From Spartobacteria bacterium UBA6821 (GTDB lineage Bacteria; Verrucomicrobiota; Verrucomicrobiia; Chthoniobacterales; UBA6821), in contig DKEN01000056.1 of NCBI GenBank assembly GCA_002452515.1, positions 4,875 to 32,753 of the forward strand: a stretch of DNA of 27,879 bases. The letters run 5' to 3'. The stretch's first letter is position 1, and each line of letters opens with the position of its first letter. The notes beneath the pieces were generated by a model, which did not search any database, was not told where the DNA came from, and saw nothing but the letters and a program-made list of their open reading frames with translations. Below, piece by piece: positions 15,554-23,238 of this stretch. The position numbers and the translations under genes were made by a program.

Positions 15554-16312
15554 ATGAATTTTCATCTCCGACTCTGGCGCCAGAAATCAGCCGACACCCC
15601 GGGTAGGTTTGAGGGTATCGAGGCGACCAACATCACTCCTGACTGTTCCTTCCTTGAGATGCTCGACATCGTCAACAACCGCCTCATCACCGATGGAAAA
15701 GAGCCGATTGCGTTCGAGAGCGATTGCCGAGAAGGAATCTGCGGAACCTGCAGCCTTGTCATTAACGGAGTGCCTCAGGGACCGGGCCGTGGTGCCGCCT
15801 GTCAGGTCTACATGCGGAAATTCAAGGACGGGGAGACCATCTTTGTTGAACCCTTCCGTGCGGGATCCTTTCCAATCCTCAAGGATCTTGTGGTCAACCG
15901 CAGCGCCTACGAGCGCATCATGCGCGCCGGAGGCTTCATCAGCGAACACACAGGCGGAGCTCCTGACGCCTCGGCCATCCTCATTCCCAAGCCCGTGGCC
16001 GACAAGGCGATGGACGCCGCCGCCTGCATCGGCTGCGGAGCCTGTGCGGCTGCCTGCCCGAACAGCTCGGCCATGCTCTTTGTTGGTGCCAAGGTGACCC
16101 ACCTCAACCTCCTACCTCAGGGACAACCGGAAGCCAAGAAACGCGCGCGCGCCATGGTTCGCGCCATGGATGAGGAAGGCTTCGGCAACTGTTCCAACTA
16201 TTACGCCTGCGAAGCGGTCTGCCCCGCGAGCGTGAGTGCCAGTGTCATTGCGAAACTGAACCGCGATTATATTAAGGGAGAGGTATCCGAAGCAGTCGGC
16301 GCAATTGATTAA
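15554..16312 (+). CDS. sdhB: Succinate dehydrogenase/fumarate reductase iron-sulfur subunit
   Basis: Passes electrons from the flavin to the membrane heme through three clusters. A [2Fe-2S] site is formed by Cys58, Cys63 and Cys66 in CREGICGTCSL, with Cys83. CIGCGACAAACPN gives Cys158, Cys161, Cys164 and Cys168. Cys213, Cys219 and Cys223 in GNCSNYYACEAVCP give the remaining ligands for the [4Fe-4S] and [3Fe-4S] clusters. The 252-residue length is normal. It lies 26 bases after sdhA and is the last gene of the operon. A structured repeat begins just after its stop. Confidence 0.96.
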   Translation: MNFHLRLWRQKSADTPGRFEGIEATNITPDCSFLEMLDIVNNRLITDGKEPIAFESDCREGICGTCSLVINGVPQGPGRGAACQVYMRKFKDGETIFVEPFRAGSFPILKDLVVNRSAYERIMRAGGFISEHTGGAPDASAILIPKPVADKAMDAAACIGCGACAAACPNSSAMLFVGAKVTHLNLLPQGQPEAKKRARAMVRAMDEEGFGNCSNYYACEAVCPASVSASVIAKLNRDYIKGEVSEAVGAID

Positions 16313-16320
16313 GGGCTGGC

Positions 16321-16403
16321 TCTTTTAGCGCGGGGCTTTGTTGCCCTGCGCTCGCAGTGTGATTCACACGGCAAGCGCAGTCCAACGTCGCTATCCGCAA
16401 AAA
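16321..16403. repeat. Structured intergenic repeat, family 2 copy C, after sdhB
   Basis: Starting about nine bases after the sdhB stop, an outer stem TTTT-GCG/CGCAAAA (16323-16330 with 16396-16402, one bulged A) encloses a second hairpin. CTGCGCT (16346-16352) pairs with AGCGCAG (16374-16380), and inside it GTGTG/CACAC (16357-16369). The sequence aligns with 27716-27799: shared pieces include GCGCGGGGC, GTTGC, CTCG, GCAGT, TTCAC and AAAATCC. It lies between convergent sdhB and murA and may act in 3'-end formation for either. Confidence 0.55.
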
Positions 16404-16418
16404 TCCGAGCCCGAGCCC

Positions 16419-17678
16419 CTACACTTTGACGCGCTCGATGTGAGCACCCAGCGCATTGAGTTTTTCATCAATGGCCTCGTAACCGCGGTCGATGTGATAG
16501 ACGCGGTTGATTTCGGTGATTCCCTCAGCGGGAAGTGCTGCTAGAACCAGCGCGGCGGATGCGCGCAGATCGCTCGCCATGACCGGGGCCCCGCTGAGCC
16601 GTTCAACTCCATTGATAGTTGCGCGGTGATCGTCCAATTCGATGCTGGCACCCATACGCTTGAGTTCGGCGACATGCATGAAGCGCTGTGGGAAAACTGT
16701 CTCCGTGACGACGCTGGTGCCATCCATCGTGGAGAGAAGGGCGCAAAACTGGGCCTGCATGTCGGTTGGAAAGCCGGGATAGGGGATGGTCTCGAGATGA
16801 AGTGGACGGCGGGCACCATTCGGTGAAATGGTGACGCTTTCCTCGGTTTGAGTGAGATCAAAGCCGGCATTTTTCAAGGCCTCCAGCACGGCTCCAAGAT
16901 GCTTCGGTTCGGCGCGGCGGATGGTGACTCGTTTTCCGGCAATGGCTCCCGCGACGAGGAATGTGCCCGCCTCTATTCTATCGGGAATGACGGTGTGGTT
17001 GGCTCCGTGGAGTTCCTTGACCCCTTCGATCTCGATTTGCTGGGTTCCAGCGCCTGAGATATTCGCCCCCATGGCACTCAGGAAGCGGGCGAGATCGACG
17101 ACCTCGGGTTCTTCGGCTGCCCCTTCAATGATGGTGGTTCCCTTGGCAAGAACGGCGGCCATCATGATGTTTCCTGTGCCGAGCACGGTCGGGCCGTGAC
17201 GACCGCGAAGATTGATCCTGGCACCCTTAAGTTCCTTGGCCTCAAGCAGGATGTCACCACCCTTGACAGTGACTGTGGCACCGAGGGCTTCAAAACCCTT
17301 GAGATGTAGGTCAATCGGACGGTCGCCGATGACGCAGCCTCCGGGAAGGGAGACTTTGGCTGCTTTTTCCCGTCCTAACAGGGGACCGAGCACGCAGACG
17401 GAGGCGCGCATTTTCCGAACGATCTCGTAGGGGGCCTCGGTGCGGATTTTCTCCGCGCGTACCTGAACGACTCCGCTGGCGCGTTCCACCTCACAGCCAA
17501 GCTGGCTTAGGATGGTGAGCATGTAATGGATGTCGCTCAGATCTGGAACGCGATCGATGACGCAGCGATCCTTTGTCAGCAGGGTGGCGGCCAGAATGGG
17601 AAGAGCGGAATTTTTAGAACCTCCGATGCGCACATCGCCTTCTAGGCTGCGCCCTCCATGCACGAGAATTTTATCCAT
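16419..17678 (-). CDS. murA: UDP-N-acetylglucosamine 1-carboxyvinyltransferase
   Basis: First committed step of peptidoglycan synthesis: moves enolpyruvate from PEP to UDP-GlcNAc in the cytosol. [16 protein letters not shown] (19-34) carries the conserved Lys22-Asn23 pair. The mobile loop [13 protein letters not shown] has Cys115, exactly the numbered residue hit by fosfomycin, so the target is of the sensitive kind. [13 protein letters not shown] and [10 protein letters not shown] are also conserved. Total length of 419 residues is standard. AAGGA lies about 11 bases before the ATG, overlapping the end of prmC 15 bases away. It is last in rpmE-prfA-prmC-murA, an order seen in many bacteria. 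Confidence 0.97.
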   Translation of the reverse strand: MDKILVHGGRSLEGDVRIGGSKNSALPILAATLLTKDRCVIDRVPDLSDIHYMLTILSQLGCEVERASGVVQVRAEKIRTEAPYEIVRKMRASVCVLGPLLGREKAAKVSLPGGCVIGDRPIDLHLKGFEALGATVTVKGGDILLEAKELKGARINLRGRHGPTVLGTGNIMMAAVLAKGTTIIEGAAEEPEVVDLARFLSAMGANISGAGTQQIEIEGVKELHGANHTVIPDRIEAGTFLVAGAIAGKRVTIRRAEPKHLGAVLEALKNAGFDLTQTEESVTISPNGARRPLHLETIPYPGFPTDMQAQFCALLSTMDGTSVVTETVFPQRFMHVAELKRMGASIELDDHRATINGVERLSGAPVMASDLRASAALVLAALPAEGITEINRVYHIDRGYEAIDEKLNALGAHIERVKV

Positions 17679-17693
17679 TATTCGATGACTTCC

Positions 17694-18536
17694 TTAGATA
17701 ATTGCTTCAACAAAACGCAAGACTCCTTGGTAATCGGGAAGGGCGAGAATGTCCCGATAATTATGCCTGCGCAGGCACTCCATGACCGCCTGCTCCTGCC
17801 CCTTGCCGATTTCCAGAAGGAGGTGTCCGCCGGGGTTGAGTCGGGCTGCTGCAAGTGGAATGAAACACTCAATGAGATCAAGTCCTTCCGGGCCTCCGTC
17901 CAGTGCCAGAAGCGGATCGTGCTGCACCTCGCGGCTGAGGGTGGAGATTTCAGCGGAGGGAATGTAGGGAAGATTGGTGGTGATCAGATCGAAGCGGTCA
18001 TCTTGTCCCGTCGATGGAGGCATGAGATCAGCCTCCAGAAACTTCACCGAAGTGATGCCAAGGAGGGTGGCATTTTCCTTCGCGAGTGACAGGGCCTCCG
18101 GAGAGATATCGGTAGCGGTGATCGCTGCCTCCGGGCGCTCCAGAGCCAGTGAGAGGGGGATGACGCCGCTCCCTGTTGCCACATCCAGGATGGAGTTTTT
18201 ATTCTGGTAGGTGAGGGCGCGTTCCACAAGCAGTTCGGTCTCGGGTCGGGCGATCAGGGCGCGACCATCGCTTTTAAAAGTGTGTCCGCAGAACTCAACC
18301 GTTCCGAGGAGATGCTGGAGGGGAATCCCGGCACCACGCTTGCGGACAAGATCGCGCAGAGGGGCGCGTTCCGTTTCACCAAGTTCTCGTTCAAACTGAA
18401 GATAGAGTTCGAGACGCTTGATTCCCAGAACATGGGCCAGAAGATGCTCGGCATTCAGTCGTGGTGACTCGACCCCCTGCTTCCCGAGGAATGACGCCGC
18501 CCCTTTCAAAACCTCCAGCAGCGTCATGGTTTCCAT
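17694..18536 (-). CDS. prmC: Peptide chain release factor N5-glutamine methyltransferase
   Basis: Methylates the Gln of the GGQ motif in release factors RF1 and RF2, raising termination efficiency. The N-terminal helical domain covers about 1-85 (ESPRLNAEHLLAHVLG, then GIPLQHLLGTVEF). RPETELLVERAL precedes the SAM-binding domain, which has LDVATGSGVIPLSLA (117-131). The substrate-Gln motif is usually NPPY; here it is NLPY at 188-191. It is four bases downstream of prfA, its own substrate gene. The 280-residue length is normal. The altered motif is conservative and does not change the call. Confidence 0.93.
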   Translation of the reverse strand: METMTLLEVLKGAASFLGKQGVESPRLNAEHLLAHVLGIKRLELYLQFERELGETERAPLRDLVRKRGAGIPLQHLLGTVEFCGHTFKSDGRALIARPETELLVERALTYQNKNSILDVATGSGVIPLSLALERPEAAITATDISPEALSLAKENATLLGITSVKFLEADLMPPSTGQDDRFDLITTNLPYIPSAEISTLSREVQHDPLLALDGGPEGLDLIECFIPLAAARLNPGGHLLLEIGKGQEQAVMECLRRHNYRDILALPDYQGVLRFVEAII

Positions 18537-18540
18537 GCGA

Positions 18541-19632
18541 TCAGGCGGTGGTGTCCGAGGTGGAAGCTTCCAGTCGCTCCTGCGTGTCTGTTGCCTCGAT
18601 CGTAGCGATGAGATCGGCTATTTCGCCCTCCATGACACGGTCAAGATTGTAGAGTGTCAGGCCTATCCGATGATCGGTGAGGCGATTCTGCGGAAAATTA
18701 TAGGTTCGGATTTTCTCCTCACGACCTCCGGAACCGATCTGACTCTTGCGATGGGCGGCATATTTCTGAGCCTCTTCCTCACGCTTCTCTTCCAGGAGGC
18801 GTGAACGCAGAATGGTGAGGGCCTTTTCTTTGTTCTTCTGCTGGCTGCGTCCGTCCTGACAGCGGACGATTTTGCCAGTCGGAAGGTGCATGACCTGCAC
18901 GGCGGAATCGGTGGTATTGACCCCCTGTCCTCCGGGGCCGCCCGCGCGACAGACTTCGATGCGGAGATCCTGGGGACGGAGTTCGATGTCAACTTCTTCG
19001 GCTTCGGGAAGCACGGCGACGGTAGCGGTGGAGGTATGGATGCGTCCCTGTGCCTCGGTAGCCGGAACACGCTGCACGCGATGCACGCCGCTCTCGTAGC
19101 GGAGACGACGGAAGACTTCGCTACCGCTAATTTGGAAAATGACTTCCTTGTATCCACCCGCATCGCTGGGGCTGGCCTCGATGAGTTCCTGTCCAAGTCC
19201 ATTGGCCTCGGCATAGCGTGCGTACATCCGGTAGAGATCCCCGGCAAAGATTGCCGCTTCGGAGCCGCCGGCTCCGGCACGAATTTCAACGATGGCATCA
19301 CGGTCGTCATCGGGCTGAGGCGGGAGGAGTGTCAACATCACCGCCTGTTCCAACTTTGGAATTTGCACGTTTATTTCCTCGATTTCAGCCCGTGCCAGTT
19401 CGGCCATCTCGGCATCATTGCCCCCGGCGAATTCCTCGTTCTCGATCAGTTGCTTGCGAGCGCTCTGCAACGCATCCCAAGTTGTGAGAAGCTCTTTGAC
19501 GCGCGAGTGTTCACGCAGGACTTCCCGTGCCTTCTTTGCGTCATCGAAAAGAGAGGGATCGGTGATGGCCGTTTCCAACTCCGCAAAACGCACGCGGCGC
19601 TTGGCGATGAGTGGGGTAAAATCGAGGTTCAT
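18541..19632 (-). CDS. prfA: Peptide chain release factor 1
   Basis: Recognises UAA and UAG on the ribosome and triggers release of the finished peptide. The stop-reading tripeptide is PAT at residues 190-192 in VQRVPATEAQGRIH, which marks RF1 rather than RF2. The catalytic GGQ is at 234-236 within RAGGPGGQGVNTTDSAVQ. The N-terminal helical domain starts MNLDFTPLIAKRRVRF. At 363 residues it is full length and needs no frameshift. It is preceded by a 92-base gap with a strong hairpin after rpmE and followed at once by prmC. Confidence 0.97.
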   Translation of the reverse strand: MNLDFTPLIAKRRVRFAELETAITDPSLFDDAKKAREVLREHSRVKELLTTWDALQSARKQLIENEEFAGGNDAEMAELARAEIEEINVQIPKLEQAVMLTLLPPQPDDDRDAIVEIRAGAGGSEAAIFAGDLYRMYARYAEANGLGQELIEASPSDAGGYKEVIFQISGSEVFRRLRYESGVHRVQRVPATEAQGRIHTSTATVAVLPEAEEVDIELRPQDLRIEVCRAGGPGGQGVNTTDSAVQVMHLPTGKIVRCQDGRSQQKNKEKALTILRSRLLEEKREEEAQKYAAHRKSQIGSGGREEKIRTYNFPQNRLTDHRIGLTLYNLDRVMEGEIADLIATIEATDTQERLEASTSDTTA

Positions 19633-19695
19633 GGCGGTTCATCGGAGAGTCGCCACACGATTGGCACCCCGCGAGAGATGCCTCTTGTGAGGTGT

Positions 19696-19717
19696 CTTCC
19701 CGACACAGGTCGGGAAG
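19696..19717. other. Strong hairpin between rpmE and prfA
   Basis: CTTCCCGAC (19696-19704) and GTCGGGAAG (19709-19717) pair perfectly over 9 bp with a 4-base loop. On the minus strand it follows the rpmE stop by 7 bases but has no T-run after it. It may protect the rpmE transcript end or reduce read-through to prfA. A second small CCTC/GAGG stem lies beside it. Function is inference. Confidence 0.45.
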
Positions 19718-19724
19718 GGGTAAG

Positions 19725-19967
19725 CTAGGCCTTCTTGGTCAGCGATGGCTTGGTTGCGCGTGTGGCGCGAACATTGCCATAGCGACGGGTGAATTTCTCA
19801 ATACGGCCAGCCGTATCGATGAACTTCTGTTCGCCGGTGAAGAAAGGATGACAAGAGGAGCAAATACCGATCTTGATATTGTCCCGGGTCGAACGCGTCT
19901 GATAGGCGGCACCACAGGCGCAAATGATGGTGGTTTCGTTATATTCGGGATGAAGACCGGCTTTCAT
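19725..19967 (-). CDS. rpmE: 50S ribosomal protein L31 (zinc-binding form)
   Basis: Component of the large ribosomal subunit at the intersubunit bridge. The 80-residue chain starts MKAGLHPEYNETTIICACG and has the conserved GICSSCHPFFTGEQKFIDTAGRIEKF. Cysteines in CACG and CSSC supply the zinc site, so this is the C+ (zinc) form, not the zinc-free paralog made in zinc starvation. The ATG at 19967 is chosen because family members begin at MKxGxHP; an upstream in-frame reading adds 13 unrelated residues. A basic tail (RATRATKPSLTKKA) extends past the fold. It leads the prfA-prmC-murA group. Confidence 0.96.
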   Translation of the reverse strand: MKAGLHPEYNETTIICACGAAYQTRSTRDNIKIGICSSCHPFFTGEQKFIDTAGRIEKFTRRYGNVRATRATKPSLTKKA

Positions 19968-20026
19968 AGAGCCGATTAATCTGCCTGAAAACACTCCCCA
20001 ACGCAACTAAAAATCTTGGGAAGAAA

Positions 20027-21199
20027 TTACAGAGTATGCCTCTTTACAGTGGAGAGAACATCCAAGGTCGCGTCGATCTCTTCAGCGGTGTTGTAAAAAT
20101 GGGGGCTGAAGCGAAGCCAGAAACCGTGATCGCGTGTTTTGCGCAGGGAAGCGGCGATACCGGCCCGATCCAGGGCGGCGAAGAGAGTCGCCGGATCAGT
20201 TCCATGAAGGCGCGTCGTGACAATGCCGCTGCGGAGCGGTTCGTGAATTCGTGGGGAGAGGAATTCAAAACCGAGGGAATCCAGGCCCGTTTCAAGTTGA
20301 TCACGCCGTTCCAAGATGAGTGCTGAGACCGTTTCCAAGCCCTCTCTCATCAGTAAATTCATGGATGCCCTCATGCCGTAAATCCCAGCGACATTCAGAG
20401 ATCCCGGCTCGTAACGCCGTCCTCCCTCCTCGAACTCAATGCTGCGCTGCGCCAGGAAGTCGGGCGATTTCACATTCCAGGAACCGAGAAGCGTGGGACG
20501 GCATTCAGCAACACGATCTTTGGAAACATAAACAATGCCAGCAGCAAGAGGGCCAAGCAGCCATTTGTGGGCGTCGGCTGAGAGAAAATCAACATCGGAG
20601 GCCGGTGTCGGAAAGGCTCCGAGCGTCTGAATCGCATCCAGGGAAAAGAGAATGCCGCGAGGACGGAGTAGGGCGCCGATCGCCGGAATATCAATGCGCC
20701 ATCCCGTTTGAAAGTGACAGGATGCAAGCGCGACCAACCGCGTGGCGGGAGTGAGTGCCGCCTCGACGCACTCCGTGGTGATCTTACCGAGGCTTGCAGG
20801 TTCCAGCCATTTGATGACGACACCCAGACGCTCAAGATTCAGCCACGGATAGACGTTGGCGGGATAGTCATCGCCATAAATCACCACTTCATCTCCGACC
20901 TTCCAGTCCAGACCATTGGCGAAAAGACTCAGTCCCAGCGCCGTCGGGCCAAGCAGGGAGATCTCATCCGAATGTGCACCGATCAGAGTCGCCGCGTCTC
21001 GTCTTGCCTCTGCCAGCTCCCGCAGAACGCCGGAAAATTCCTGCTGCTCTTCGCAGCTTGCCGTGATGTAGGCCTTCATCGCGCCTGCAGCGGCGGAGGG
21101 AAGGGAAGTCACACCCGCGTGGGCGAGGAAGATTTTCTTCTGGGCCACGGGAAAGCATCGCAAGCGTTCCTCTTCGGAGAGAAAGGCCTCCATACTCAC
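20027..21199 (-). CDS. Class V aminotransferase-fold PLP enzyme
   Basis: PLP-dependent enzyme of the cysteine desulfurase/isopenicillin-epimerase fold. Lys212 in SADAHKWLLGP is the expected PLP lysine; Asp188 and Gln191 in SLDAIQTLGA contact the cofactor; HFQTGWRID precedes them. GSLNVAGIYGMRASMNLL is also typical. I see no cysteine-bearing SxGxAC loop, so a true cysteine desulfurase is unlikely in spite of Fe-S genes elsewhere in the window. Substrate is unknown. GTG at 21199 overlaps the upstream gene's TGA (GTGA); ATG at 21193 is an equal choice. Either way it is coupled to the RelE-like gene. Confidence 0.85.
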   Translation of the reverse strand: MSMEAFLSEEERLRCFPVAQKKIFLAHAGVTSLPSAAAGAMKAYITASCEEQQEFSGVLRELAEARRDAATLIGAHSDEISLLGPTALGLSLFANGLDWKVGDEVVIYGDDYPANVYPWLNLERLGVVIKWLEPASLGKITTECVEAALTPATRLVALASCHFQTGWRIDIPAIGALLRPRGILFSLDAIQTLGAFPTPASDVDFLSADAHKWLLGPLAAGIVYVSKDRVAECRPTLLGSWNVKSPDFLAQRSIEFEEGGRRYEPGSLNVAGIYGMRASMNLLMREGLETVSALILERRDQLETGLDSLGFEFLSPRIHEPLRSGIVTTRLHGTDPATLFAALDRAGIAASLRKTRDHGFWLRFSPHFYNTAEEIDATLDVLSTVKRHTL

Positions 21200-21576
21200 G
21201 AATGCTTGTTAGCGGGTGCTCCGGAAGCCGTCTCGTTGATCATGCTCCAGAATTGGTCGGTTGCCTCCGCATGATCATGATCCTCGTCCGCCATCGGCAG
21301 CTTGGAGCGGAAAAGGAAATCGCGGATCGTATTCTTGTGAAGCACTCGGTGGATCAGGATTCCCTCGGAATGGCGTTCAAAATAAATCCTGTGATCGCGG
21401 CAGCGATAGCGATGCAGTGTGCGGCCATCGCGCTTGATCTGCGCGAATTGTTCGCCACTCAGGGAATTGAGATCTTCGGGAAGAATCTGAAACTCGGAGA
21501 GCAGATCGAGTTGGAGATCCTTGGGAAGTGAGCTCATTTCCGCCGCGCTTGTGGAGTTAAATATTACTTGAAACAC
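21196..21576 (-). CDS. RelE/ParE-like protein without a visible antitoxin
   Basis: The first 95 residues resemble the RelE toxin fold: MFQVIFNSTSAAEMSSLPKD, then a helix, then FAQIKRDGRTLHRYRCRDHRIYFE and ILIHRVLHKNTIRDF. Basic residues of the kind used to cut mRNA are present (Arg and His across that segment). An acidic, His-rich tail of about 30 residues follows (ADEDHDHAEATDQFW), which is unusual. No small antitoxin gene is next to it; the upstream 104 bases are empty. It starts with GTG at 21576 and is coupled to the aminotransferase gene. It may be a domesticated, non-toxic member. Family call is moderate. Confidence 0.65.
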   Translation of the reverse strand: MFQVIFNSTSAAEMSSLPKDLQLDLLSEFQILPEDLNSLSGEQFAQIKRDGRTLHRYRCRDHRIYFERHSEGILIHRVLHKNTIRDFLFRSKLPMADEDHDHAEATDQFWSMINETASGAPANKHS

Positions 21577-21680
21577 GCCAGGTAGAATAACGGGAAGAAG
21601 TTGCGAGGGGAATACCGAATCATTCCTGCTTGAAGAGGCAGCATTTCAAGGCGATTGCGGTCGCTTTTCATCTCGCTGAA

Positions 21681-22280
21681 TTACCTTCTCGGATCATTGC
21701 GGAAGCTGGAGGCGTTGAGCGAGATGATGACAGGCGATTCGTGCTCATAGCTCAGGATATTCAGCGTGCCGGTTTGGATGACGAAGTGGCGCCCCGAGTG
21801 GGGTGAAAGCCTCAACCAGCGGGCGATGAGGACGCGCAACACATGACCGTGGGCAAATACTAAGGCATCATCCTGAACGGCCATCAGACGGGCGATCACG
21901 CTGTCGCAGCGATCCGCCACCTGATCTGGGGTTTCACCGCCAGGGGTGGGAGCATCAAAAACAGTCCAACCGGGAGATTTCTGGCGAATTTCCTTGGTGG
22001 TTATTCCTTCGTAGTCCCCGTAGTTCCACTCGGTGAGTTCATCCGTGATCTCCGCCCTTTCCGAGAACCCAGCCAATTCGCAAGTGCGCCGTGCTCGCTG
22101 TCGAGGACTGCAGAGAACAAGTTTGAAATCCCAGTTGGCCAATTCCGATTTGAGTTCAGTAGCTTGGCGTTCGCCTTCCGGGGTCAACGGGATGTCACTG
22201 AAGGAGGTATGTTTACCGTTTTTACTCCACTCGGTTTCACCGTGACGGACGAGGACGATCTGGGGGCCTGAAGAACGCAT
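21681..22280 (-). CDS. Histidine phosphatase (phosphoglycerate mutase superfamily)
   Basis: Phosphatase acting through a phosphohistidine. The phospho-acceptor motif VRHGETEWS has His13; PLTPEGERQA follows; Arg-rich SPRQRARRT contacts phosphate; Glu84 in LTEWNYGDYEG is the likely acid; and VFAHGHVLRVL has the second histidine, His144. At 199 residues it is the short CobC/PhoE-like form and lacks the extra segments of glycolytic mutase. Substrate cannot be named: a sugar phosphate, alpha-ribazole phosphate or another small ester are all possible. It stands between the bioD and RelE-like genes on the same strand. Confidence 0.88.
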   Translation of the reverse strand: MRSSGPQIVLVRHGETEWSKNGKHTSFSDIPLTPEGERQATELKSELANWDFKLVLCSPRQRARRTCELAGFSERAEITDELTEWNYGDYEGITTKEIRQKSPGWTVFDAPTPGGETPDQVADRCDSVIARLMAVQDDALVFAHGHVLRVLIARWLRLSPHSGRHFVIQTGTLNILSYEHESPVIISLNASSFRNDPRR

Positions 22281-22550
22281 GGAGGGGAAAGTAAAAGGTA
22301 AATGGTAAAAAGTTAAAGGTGAAAAGGCGCGTGGGGACGCGGCTTTGCTTCCATCGATCCTGCGAATGGAACCCTTTGGGCAGCATGTTCATGCTGGCTA
22401 TCCCGTCCGATCCCACGGACAGGTATTGTCATGCGAGCCTGTGGGCGAGCAGTCCGAGGATCAGTAGATCCTCGGATGCCTAGTCGGGGACGACTGGCAG
22501 ACAAAAGGTGGAACGGGTAACGGCGTGGGGCAGGATCTTGAGTGCTTCCC
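22281..22550. repeat. Gap with hairpin cluster and structured repeat, family 1 copy B (core 22378-22428)
   Basis: Five hairpins follow one another: CGCGT/ACGCG (22328-22341), CAGCATG/CATGCTG (22381-22396), GTCCG/CGGAC (22405-22420), CCGAGGATC/GATCCTCGG (22454-22475, 9 bp perfect) and AGTCG/CGACT (22482-22495). The stretch at 22396-22428 matches 8786-8818 in 29 of 33 bases, and the hairpin before it is replaced as a whole while staying a hairpin. There is no T-run to make a terminator. An open frame through here is not credible as a gene. Confidence 0.55.
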
Positions 22551-23177
22551 TTATGCCACGGCAAGCTCCAGTTCCGTCTGTCCCGGCATGATCTCAAAAA
22601 GGATCGGAATATTGGTCAGAGTGGGCAGCAGACGACGGTTTCCATCGGCCACGAGATCATGCACATCGTCGGGATGATTGTTCAGGACAATGCCAGTACA
22701 GGTGAGTCCGTGAGCTGTGATGGATTCCAAGGTGAGCAATGCATGATTGAGTGCCCCAAGGCGATTGCGGACAACCAGAAGCACGGGAAGCTCCATACTC
22801 TTGGCAAGATTGGCCCCCGAGTAGTTCTCCGCAAGGGGGACAAGCCAACCGCCCACACCTTCTACCAACAGTGAGCGCCGAGTGCGGTGGAGATGTTCGA
22901 AGGTTGGCAGAACCTCCACGGGATCAAAGACACGCCCTTCGAGGCGTGCCGCCTCAATCGGAGCAAGTGGCGCAGCGTAGGAAACGGGTGTCACTTCTGC
23001 GAGAGTGAGTTCGGAATCAGCGGCTATCTGGAGTGCCAGTGTATCCTCTGGTTCGCCACAGGAAACCGGCTTCATGGCAACGGTATCAAATCCCGCCCGC
23101 CGCAGGCTTCGGGTTAGGAGGGCTGTGACGAAGGTCTTTCCTGCATCGGTGTCCGTTCCCGTTATGAAGAAGTTCAT
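22551..23177 (-). CDS. bioD: Dethiobiotin synthetase
   Basis: Closes the ureido ring of biotin: forms dethiobiotin from 7,8-diaminopelargonate, CO2 and ATP. The P-loop GTDTDAGKT lies at residues 7-15, with MKPVSCG following (Lys36). VEGVGGWLVPL and PVLLVVRNRLGALNHALLT are the other conserved blocks. A length of 208 residues is typical. ATG at 23177 has no Shine-Dalgarno. No other bio gene is in the window, so biotin synthesis genes must lie elsewhere if the pathway is complete. Confidence 0.94.
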   Translation of the reverse strand: MNFFITGTDTDAGKTFVTALLTRSLRRAGFDTVAMKPVSCGEPEDTLALQIAADSELTLAEVTPVSYAAPLAPIEAARLEGRVFDPVEVLPTFEHLHRTRRSLLVEGVGGWLVPLAENYSGANLAKSMELPVLLVVRNRLGALNHALLTLESITAHGLTCTGIVLNNHPDDVHDLVADGNRRLLPTLTNIPILFEIMPGQTELELAVA

Positions 23178-23238
23178 GGAAGATAACTGAGTCGAAAGAC
23201 GAAAGACGAGGGACGAAGGCCTTTCTCTCCGGGATTAA

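Noticed and set aside
20027..21199. Cysteine desulfurase (IscS/SufS) for the Fe-S genes
   Set aside because: The fold and PLP lysine fit, but the cysteine loop needed for desulfurase activity is not visible and the gene is 18 kb from the scaffold gene.
22313..22597. Minus-strand open frame of 94 codons
   Set aside because: It runs through the hairpin cluster and into the end of bioD; composition follows the repeats rather than a protein.
23178..23238. Short direct repeats GACGAAAGACGA as a CRISPR or regulator site
   Set aside because: Only two or three imperfect units of about eight bases with no spacers; too little to support any call.
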